Shown here: piece after piece, positions 9,540-13,511 of the stretch
Numbering within the stretch: the first letter of the stretch is position 1
Layout of the letters: the number at the start of each line of letters is the position of its first letter
DNA from: CAVXFS01 sp049582805
GTDB taxonomy: Bacteria > Pseudomonadota > Gammaproteobacteria > Burkholderiales > Gallionellaceae
Length of the DNA: 13,511 nt
Assembly: GCA_049582805.1 (NCBI GenBank)
Contig: JBAUUR010000183.1
Coordinates: forward strand, 1 to 13,511
Reading direction: 5' to 3'
Notes under the pieces: generated by a model
The model's database searches: none
Seen by the model: only the letters and a program-made list of their open reading frames with translations
What the model was told of the DNA's origin: nothing
Translations under genes and position numbers: made by a program

Positions 9540-10394
9540 ATGTCAGCACATAAGAAGATTCATCTGGCTGCATCGCGTGATGAAGAAAACTCCGCTAATT
9601 CAGATACGCGTCAGCGAGGTGGCGGCAAACCGGTCAAGGGAACTTTTGACATCAAAATGAGTTTGAAGGAAAGGGCTCGTTTGATGCTTGACTACCCAAA
9701 AACTCCAATCATTCACAACGAAGCTGATGATGAAATGCCAACTCCAATTTCAGATTCATATCGCACCCTGAATGGTCAGTCTATCCGCACAAGACAAATG
9801 TGCATGGATGCAGAGCTTCAAGCAATTACGGCAATTGAAGCGCGGGTAACAACCGAATTGCGCCTGATCGAAACTGACTACGAATGCATCGCCTTGGAAG
9901 TGCGTGCCAGAAAAACCTTGGCTGAAAAACTGCAACAAGCCGAGAAAGCTGTTGCAGTAGCAAGGTCAAGGGAAAATGCTGCGTTGAATGATTTCGACAC
10001 TATTATGCAGGTTTCAGAAATCAACGATGAAAAGCTAATGGAGCAGCAACTCCAGGCACTTGCGCAAAGGAGACAGGACGCGGAAATCCGTGCACTTAAC
10101 ATGCAAAGAATACGAATGGATGCGGAACAATGTGCCATTCAGGAAATCGAGTCCCTTGTCGAGAATGAAGACTTGATATCATCCTATAGTCCCAATCAAT
10201 ATCTGAACGAGGAATCGATCCTGCAAATGGCACTGGAAAATGGCCTGCTGGCCACGCATGCTAACTTTCATGCAAGCGAGTGCAATTCACAAACGGGAAT
10301 TATTGATGCAAATGCTGAGGCCTGTCGGCTGCTGGATGATATGCGCAATACAAGTTGGGGAAACCTCATCATGGAATCACCAACATTACATTGA
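9540..10394 (+). CDS. Hypothetical coiled-coil-rich protein, 284 residues
   Basis: I do not recognise this protein. It has no signal peptide, no membrane segment and no known enzyme motif. Residues 1-60 are polar and probably disordered (Ser/Asn/Asp/Glu, then RQRGGGKPVKG), followed by a short basic helix SLKERARLMLD. Residues about 84-212 are a long, charged, Ala/Glu/Gln/Arg-rich helical stretch that should form a coiled coil. Within it a motif recurs: MDAELQAITAIEARV (89-103) and MDAEQCAIQEIESLV (193-207), suggesting internal duplication or an antiparallel hairpin. The C-terminal 70 residues are non-repetitive and contain three cysteine-bearing or Asn-rich patches. Coding is real judging by the strong Shine-Dalgarno, the long frame and the hairpin after the stop. 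It is more AT-rich than acnA and stands alone, so it may be lineage-specific or acquired. Function unknown; a structural or partner-binding role is only a guess. Confidence 0.75.
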   Translation: MSAHKKIHLAASRDEENSANSDTRQRGGGKPVKGTFDIKMSLKERARLMLDYPKTPIIHNEADDEMPTPISDSYRTLNGQSIRTRQMCMDAELQAITAIEARVTTELRLIETDYECIALEVRARKTLAEKLQQAEKAVAVARSRENAALNDFDTIMQVSEINDEKLMEQQLQALAQRRQDAEIRALNMQRIRMDAEQCAIQEIESLVENEDLISSYSPNQYLNEESILQMALENGLLATHANFHASECNSQTGIIDANAEACRLLDDMRNTSWGNLIMESPTLH

Positions 10395-10457
10395 AGACGC
10401 GACCGAATCCGGATTGTCGCATTGCATTGCAGTTTTTCATGAAGGAGTTTTGAATTA

Positions 10458-10476
10458 CCCCCGGCATGGCCGGGGG
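10458..10476 (+). terminator. GC-rich hairpin after the 284-residue gene
   Basis: A perfect 8-bp stem, CCCCCGGC and GCCGGGGG, around a 3-base loop ATG, 63 bases after the stop. It is followed by CTTATTGGG, so the T-run is poor. A terminator role is likely from position and stability but not certain. Confidence 0.55.
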
Positions 10477-10545
10477 CTTATTGGGTGAACCCCTCAAAGG
10501 GGCAGATAAATCCTGAGCCGCCAAGAGCGGCTGCAACCTCACTAC

Positions 10546-10621
10546 CCCCCTTTGCACTAGCAAGGGGTACGCCGACGGGTTCCCCGTTGCTACGCAGCGA
10601 CCCTTCCGCAGGCAAAGGGGG
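10546..10621. repeat. Palindromic repeat in the 594-bp non-coding stretch
   Basis: A 10-bp perfect inverted pair, CCCCCTTTGC (10546-10555) and GCAAAGGGGG (10612-10621), encloses GC-rich sequence with further short self-complementary parts, including CAAGGGG and GGTTCCCCG. A separate small hairpin, GAGCCGC/GCGGCTG-like, lies just before it (about 10515-10533). The style resembles the C/G-run hairpins inside ybbP, but the two are not clearly homologous. Open frames across it on both strands give low-complexity peptides typical of translated repeats and are not called as genes. Confidence 0.65.
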
Positions 10622-10945
10622 ACTGGTGGAATGGAAACTTTGTTTCGATCTTTATAGTCCGCAACTCTCCCCACCCCATTTTACAAAGAAGAGTGAGAAC
10701 ATGCGGCATCCAAAGCAACCATCCGCTACCAGATTTCGGCATGGGTCAAACCTTGGTAGGTTCTCCGTCATAGCCGTGGGGTTTCCTCACTGCATTATTG
10801 GCAGAGGAGGGTAGCTATTTTTGACTGGGTTGGATCTTTATCGAATTGGAACCCGAGACTTTTTGCTAGCTCTTTCGACTTTGCAAAAAAGCGTGTTATA
10901 GCTATTTAGCGTTAGTTGGATACGCATCAAAACGCGCATTAAACG
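10622..10945. other. Non-coding stretch before the tRNA promoter
   Basis: No gene is supported. A short frame from the ATG at 10701 lacks a good ribosome binding site and family character. The only structure noted is a loose inverted pair CTTTTTGC (10859-10866) and GCAAAAAAG (10883-10891) with a 16-base loop. The AT-rich 10860-10945 part leads into the tRNA promoter. Confidence 0.4.
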
Positions 10946-10974
10946 TTGACCTTTGCAAATGTTTGCGGTAACCT
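10946..10974 (+). promoter_or_regulatory. Sigma70-type promoter of the tRNA pair
   Basis: A -35 box TTGACC (10946-10951), a 17-base spacer, and a -10 box TAACCT (10969-10974). The predicted start, about 10981, is 8 bases before tRNA-Ser. A GC-rich discriminator (GCGCGG) follows the -10 box, as at stringently controlled stable-RNA promoters. Confidence 0.75.
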
Positions 10975-10988
10975 GCGCGGCCTTCTTC

Positions 10989-11083
10989 GGAGAGATGGCC
11001 GAGAGGTCGAAGGCACTCCCCTGCTAAGGGAGCATAGCGGACTAAAACCGTTATCGAGGGTTCGAATCCCTCTCTCTCCGCCA
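10989..11083 (+). tRNA. tRNA-Ser (anticodon GCU)
   Basis: A complete class II tRNA, 95 nt with encoded CCA. The acceptor stem pairs GGAGAGA (10989-10995) with TCTCTCC (11073-11079), then discriminator G and CCA (11081-11083). The anticodon stem CTCCC/GGGAG holds the loop CTGCTAA with anticodon GCT at 11023-11025, reading AGC and AGU. A long variable arm, as required for serine tRNAs, and a T-loop TTCGAAT are present. It is probably co-transcribed with the tRNA-Arg 16 bases downstream. Confidence 0.97.
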
Positions 11084-11099
11084 AATCGAAAAGTTTCAC

Positions 11100-11176
11100 G
11101 CGCCCGTAGCTCAGCTGGATAGAGTACTTGGCTACGAACCAAGGGGTCGGGGATTCGAATTCCTCCGGGCGCACCA
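11100..11176 (+). tRNA. tRNA-Arg (anticodon ACG), element integration site
   Basis: A complete 77-nt tRNA with encoded CCA. The acceptor stem pairs GCGCCCG (11100-11106) with CGGGCGC (11166-11172), discriminator A. The anticodon stem CTTGG/CCAAG holds loop CTACGAA with ACG at 11134-11136; A34 is normally edited to inosine by TadA so the tRNA reads CGU, CGC and CGA. The T-stem is GGGGA/TCCTC, which puts an A-U pair at position 53-61 where almost all tRNAs have G-C; pairing is kept. The gene is intact although an integrase gene starts its 3' approach 29 bases away, as expected if the element restored the tRNA's 3' end upon insertion. Confidence 0.96.
11134..11176. other. Probable attachment site (att) of the island in tRNA-Arg
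   Basis: Tyrosine integrases commonly use the 3' half of a tRNA gene, from anticodon loop to CCA end, as the core site, leaving one intact copy. The integrase gene here reads toward tRNA-Arg and ends 29 bases from it, which fits. The second copy (other end of the element) is not in this window, so the core limits are inferred. Confidence 0.55.
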
Positions 11177-11187
11177 CAAAATCAATT

Positions 11188-11211
11188 GGTTAGGTCATAA
11201 ATGGTCTAACC
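11188..11211. terminator. Possible two-way terminator between tRNA-Arg and integrase
   Basis: A 6-bp inverted pair GGTTAG (11188-11193) and CTAACC (11206-11211) with a 12-base loop, overlapping the integrase stop codon. On the plus strand it is followed by a T-rich CATTTTCCTTTTG. It could stop tRNA readthrough into the integrase gene, or be an integrase arm site. Confidence 0.35.
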
Positions 11212-12333
11212 CATTTTCCTTTTGAAGGAACTTTGAAGGGACTCCGCTTTTTCCCTGAACAGCATTTCCAGGCTCGCGTTCGTCCGGTTGCTCTCATCGG
11301 TGATCAGATTCATGGCATCCAGCAACTCACGCACCTGTGCCACGCTGTAGTGTGCCGTCATCGTTCCCCGGCTGTGCCACAGAATATCCGCAATAGTTTC
11401 CTCACGTACACCTGCCTCACGTAGCCGCATGCCCACCGTATGCCGCAGATCATGCACGCGGACATCCTGCAGGCCAACCGCTTTTCTGGCGTTCTGCCAC
11501 CCGTTGTTGTTCATCGTCTCCACGGCGTGCGGTTCATGATTCTTGCCGCGTTGATACGTGAACACGAATTCCGGATGTTTGCCGCGTTGCTCATCAAGAA
11601 CCGATTGCGCAACACGGTTGCATACCAGTGGTCGCCAGCCCTTACGGCCTTTGACGTAGCGGGGTGGAACAATGAATACACTGCACCCAAGTTCCTCCAA
11701 GAAGACTTCCCAGTCCCAGCGCAGATTGCACACCACATCGTCCCGTACACCCGTATTCAGATTGAACAATGCCATGCGCTGCAAATGTGCCGGTAACTGC
11801 GGCAGCAATATCCTCTGCTCTACCCAACTGATTGGCCGAGGTTTTCGCGCATCGTCCAGCGTCAACATCGAGATCAGTGGTGCCGTTTCCAGCAGCGTGC
11901 GCCCCTTATCGTCCCGCCATTTTCTGGCGGACAAATTCAGGATATGCCGCACCACCGCCAACGACGCATTGACCGTCTTGTTCTTCCGGCCCTGCACCTT
12001 GCGCGCCTTGATGAACGGCTGCAAGGTATCGTCGTGTATCTGCTCCAGGTTCAGATGCCCAATAAAAGGCATGATCGCTTCGAGCAGCGTGGCCTCCGTC
12101 TGAATGGAAAGCTTCTCTTCATTCTCCAGCAAATACTTGGCTGCAATCGGTTCGAACTGGTAGCGAGGACGTTGATACTGTGCCTGCCGCAACTGTTCGA
12201 TTTCCGTCAGCAGCCAGTTTTCTGCTGTTTGATACGTTTCAAAACGTCCCTGAAGTCGAGTCCCCTGATAGGTTTTGTCGATCCTCCAGCGTCCGCCTTT
12301 TGTTTCAAAGATCCCCGGGGTTCTTTTGGCCAT
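11206..12333 (-). CDS. Tyrosine-type site-specific integrase
   Basis: A 375-residue recombinase that would insert and, with an excisionase, remove the element at tRNA-Arg. The N-terminal part (1-60) is an AP2-like arm-DNA-binding region beginning KRTPGIFETKGGRWRIDKTY; residues about 61-160 are the SAM-like core-binding domain; about 165-340 is the catalytic domain. Catalytic residues are all in place: Arg197 in NTGVRD, Lys228 in the beta-hairpin YVKGRKGW, His294 and Arg297 in HDLRHT, His320 in ILWHSRG, and nucleophile Tyr329 in TAHYS. The ILWHS in place of the common LLGHS is a slight variant. AAGGAG (12341-12346) stands 7 bases before the ATG, inside the preceding gene, so the long overlap with that gene is genuine. 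No frameshift or internal stop is seen; the enzyme should be active. Confidence 0.93.
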   Translation of the reverse strand: MAKRTPGIFETKGGRWRIDKTYQGTRLQGRFETYQTAENWLLTEIEQLRQAQYQRPRYQFEPIAAKYLLENEEKLSIQTEATLLEAIMPFIGHLNLEQIHDDTLQPFIKARKVQGRKNKTVNASLAVVRHILNLSARKWRDDKGRTLLETAPLISMLTLDDARKPRPISWVEQRILLPQLPAHLQRMALFNLNTGVRDDVVCNLRWDWEVFLEELGCSVFIVPPRYVKGRKGWRPLVCNRVAQSVLDEQRGKHPEFVFTYQRGKNHEPHAVETMNNNGWQNARKAVGLQDVRVHDLRHTVGMRLREAGVREETIADILWHSRGTMTAHYSVAQVRELLDAMNLITDESNRTNASLEMLFREKAESLQSSFKRKMG

Positions 12334-12554
12334 TGTGATTCTCCTTTCACGGTCGGCCCCACATCCCCGACTGCAAGCATAATCTGATCAAAAACGGTGT
12401 CAAGCTCTGACCTGTCGAATATCACTGACGTGCCCATTTTTATGCCGTGTAGTTTTGAGCGAATCTCCTTGTCGAAGAACGTTCCCTTGATGCCGAGGTA
12501 GTCAATTGCCTGCTGCCGATTCAGGCCGCGCCGCTCATTGAGAGGAAGTGACAT
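12207..12554 (-). CDS. AlpA/excisionase-like helix-turn-helix protein
   Basis: A 115-residue protein. Residues about 10-60 have the pattern of a MerR/AlpA-type winged helix: LNRQQAIDYLGI as first helices, then a wing segment HGIKMGTSVIFDRSELDTV. Such small proteins next to integrases act as excisionases or as activators of the integrase gene. The C-terminal half (about 70-115) is basic and low in structure, and its last 127 bp overlap the integrase coding sequence in another frame. The ATG at 12554 is preferred, with GGGGAAGGGG just upstream; a GTG five codons earlier (12569) is possible. It overlaps the preceding 131-residue gene by 20 bases. Position and fold pattern support a recombination directionality role; I cannot name a specific family member. 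Confidence 0.72.
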   Translation of the reverse strand: MSLPLNERRGLNRQQAIDYLGIKGTFFDKEIRSKLHGIKMGTSVIFDRSELDTVFDQIMLAVGDVGPTVKGESQWPKEPRGSLKQKADAGGSTKPIRGLDFRDVLKRIKQQKTGC

Positions 12555-12930
12555 ATTCCCCTTCCCCACGTTTAGGCTTGGACGCCGGTTTGAAAGCCGC
12601 GCTCAACAGCATGGCAGCCTCGGCTTGTTCCGCTGCCAACTGGGATGCAGCTTCGGCGGCCTGCTGTTGTGCAAGTTTTTCTGTGACCATGTGCGTCTGT
12701 TTAGCTATGGCAGCATCGTACACAAGCTTTGTGCGATGTGCTGCCTCGACTCGCGTCTCATTATCGCGTGTGCGGCGGATTCTTTCCTGTTTCGCATCAG
12801 CGGCGCGTTGTTTGGCAACCGCATCCGAGATCGGAAACCCATCATAGGCGCCGCGCAAATCGAATTCAGTGTCAAGTGTTTTTTGCATTTTTAAAAATAT
12901 TTCTCGTGCAGTCGGGGGTGCCTTCGGCAT
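12535..12930 (-). CDS. Hypothetical small coiled-coil protein of the island
   Basis: A 131-residue, unrecognised protein. After a short N-terminus (MPKAPPTAREIFLKMQKTL) it has a region DTEFDLRGAYDGFPISDAVAKQR, then a charged helix rich in Arg/Lys/Asp/Glu, then an Ala/Gln-rich helix (QQQAAEAASQLAAEQAEAA), and a basic tail. It has no membrane segment or signal peptide. The ATG at 12930 lacks a clear ribosome binding site; Met15 (12888) is an alternative with an AT-rich, equally unhelpful upstream. It is the first gene of a three-gene overlapping set ending with the integrase, so a role in recombination control or in element maintenance is possible, but nothing in the sequence shows it. Confidence 0.6.
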   Translation of the reverse strand: MPKAPPTAREIFLKMQKTLDTEFDLRGAYDGFPISDAVAKQRAADAKQERIRRTRDNETRVEAAHRTKLVYDAAIAKQTHMVTEKLAQQQAAEAASQLAAEQAEAAMLLSAAFKPASKPKRGEGEYVTSSQ

Positions 12931-13089
12931 CAGGCGTTGATGCGAGTGCCTAAACTTCAGTCCCTATAATTAACTTCAAATAATCCTCAGGACATCTCCA
13001 GCGCATCTGGATAAACAACTACAGTTCATCGTTAACAAAACATCTTCAGAACATTTGCAGTTTATTCACGAATATAAAAATTAGTCACT
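12931..13089. promoter_or_regulatory. AT-rich control region of the integrase operon with a 14-bp direct repeat
   Basis: Between the 131-residue gene and the broken ParM-like gene. A direct repeat, CAGGACATCTCCAG (12988-13001) and CAGAACATTTGCAG (13047-13060), matches at 11 of 14 positions with starts 59 bases apart. The first copy also takes part in a small palindrome, TCCAG/CTGGA (12997-13001/13007-13011). These could be operators for the excisionase-like protein or integrase arm sites. A minus-strand pair TTGTTA and TTTATC with 17-base spacing is a weak promoter candidate. No gene is supported here. Confidence 0.4.
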
Positions 13090-13121
13090 CTGGATTCTCG
13101 ACAAAAAAGTCGAGAATCCAG
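13090..13121. terminator. Perfect 13-bp-stem hairpin downstream of the ParM-like fragment
   Basis: CTGGATTCTCGAC (13090-13102), six A, then GTCGAGAATCCAG (13109-13121). It is a perfect 13-bp stem with a 6-base loop. It is well placed to end transcription from the ParM-like gene or from the left, but neither side has more than a TTT or a distant ATTTTTATA tract, so a protein-binding or replication-related site is also possible. Confidence 0.55.
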
Positions 13122-13198
13122 TTTGCGATTTTAGAAATCCCCAACCAAACTACCCATCTCTAATTTTTCGCACCTATCATTTGCTGAAGTGGCAATAG

Positions 13199-13411
13199 CT
13201 ACGGGCGGCCATCCTTGCCAACAACACGGGTGATGCCTCCGATGTCAATTGAAACGACATCGGCGTTTTTTAGGAGGGGGTCGTTGAGCAATGGTCCGGT
13301 AAGTGTTGGGGCGAATGATGGAAAGATGCCGCATTGAATAATGTCGTTTGAAACGGGTTTGACGAATTTTGTGTTGCCGTAGCCAACATCGATGCTGCGA
13401 ATGATTTTCAT
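13199..13411 (-). pseudogene. Truncated ParM/StbA-like actin-family segregation gene (5' part only)
   Basis: A 70-residue frame starting MKIIRSIDVGYGNTKFVK, the phosphate-1 nucleotide-binding motif (D-x-G-x-G-N-T-K) that opens ParM/StbA-like proteins of plasmids and integrative elements. The following FPSFAPTL and IDIGGITRVVGKD segments fit the same N-terminal subdomain. Full proteins are about 320-350 residues with phosphate-2, adenosine and connect motifs; none of these exists downstream in any minus-strand frame before further stops. The 5' end is intact: GGAGG (13417-13421) lies 5 bases before the ATG. The gene therefore seems to have lost its 3' three quarters by deletion, or ends at a premature TAG with rearranged DNA after it. 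A stand-alone short protein is less likely. It marks the island as derived from a plasmid-like or conjugative element. Confidence 0.65.
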
Positions 13412-13511
13412 GAAAGCCTCCAGTTAGGGTTTTCTCATATTAACCAACTTCAAAATTTTTTAGTTCCTTCATTGATACCCTTTTAGGGGTCGAATAAAAA
13501 AAAGTGGGCTG
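13412..13511. other. Upstream region of the ParM-like gene, running off the window
   Basis: It holds the ribosome binding site of the ParM-like gene, an AT-rich tract and a small palindrome ACCC-TTTTAG-GGGT (13477-13490). In ParM/StbA systems the centromere-like repeats often lie in this position, but no iterated repeat is visible in these 100 bases. Confidence 0.3.

Noticed and set aside
10369..10674. Minus-strand frame of 101 codons after the 284-residue gene
   Set aside because: It runs through the hairpin and palindromic repeat and gives a repeat-derived, low-information peptide; overlaps the 3' end of a better gene.
10485..10814. Plus-strand frame of 109 codons in the non-coding stretch
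   Set aside because: Begins in the palindromic repeat and has no recognisable domain or good ribosome binding site; the shorter form from 10701 is equally unsupported.
12538..12953. Plus-strand frames opposite the 131-residue and excisionase-like genes
   Set aside because: Cys/Ser/Phe-rich antisense shadows without ribosome binding sites; the minus-strand frames form a coherent operon with the integrase.
12960..13130. CRISPR-like or iteron-like array
   Set aside because: Only two imperfect copies of a 14-bp repeat and one hairpin are present, with no regular spacing.

Overview
The window looks like chromosomal DNA of a GC-rich betaproteobacterium. A Nitrosomonadales/Gallionellaceae-type organism is my guess from protein character and from the short palindromic repeats; it is an inference, not a demonstrated match. 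About 11 kb is ordinary core genome. The last 2.4 kb (from about 11,130) is the edge of an integrated mobile element sitting in a tRNA-Arg gene and running off the right side of the window.

Core part. On the minus strand lie ybbP (ABC permease, 196-2757) and ybbA (its ATPase, 2994-3659). Diverging from ybbA is tesA (3658-4266, secreted GDSL thioesterase/lysophospholipase); the two start codons overlap inside one CATG. This tesA/ybbA-ybbP arrangement is the one known from E. coli. Convergent to tesA is a two-gene minus-strand operon with ATGA stop/start overlap: a UbiA-family polyprenyl-phosphate transferase (5380-6243) and a multi-spanning flippase-like protein (4424-5383), probably acting on a lipid-linked sugar. 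Divergent from that operon is acnA (6382-9234), a complete aconitase. It is followed by an unrecognised, coiled-coil-rich 284-residue protein (9540-10394), a 594-bp non-coding stretch holding a hairpin and a palindromic repeat, and a tRNA-Ser(GCU)/tRNA-Arg(ACG) pair with its own sigma70-type promoter.

Mobile part. The 3' end of tRNA-Arg is the probable attachment site. Reading back toward it on the minus strand are three overlapping genes: a small coiled-coil protein (12535-12930), an AlpA/excisionase-like DNA-binding protein (12207-12554) and a tyrosine integrase with all catalytic residues (11206-12333). The last two share 127 bp in different frames. Beyond an AT-rich control region with a 14-bp direct repeat and a perfect 13-bp-stem hairpin lies the first 70 codons of a ParM/StbA-like actin-family segregation gene, stopped early and apparently broken.

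The main structure beyond the genes is a set of short palindromic elements. One (4261-4429) exactly fills the tesA/flippase convergent gap and its inverted ends contain the stop codons of both genes. A relative lies between ybbP and ybbA. A different one sits in frame inside ybbP and adds about 35-45 residues. I see no defence system, CRISPR array or biosynthetic cluster. The least explained items are the 284-residue orphan, the 131-residue island protein and the unusual T-stem of tRNA-Arg.
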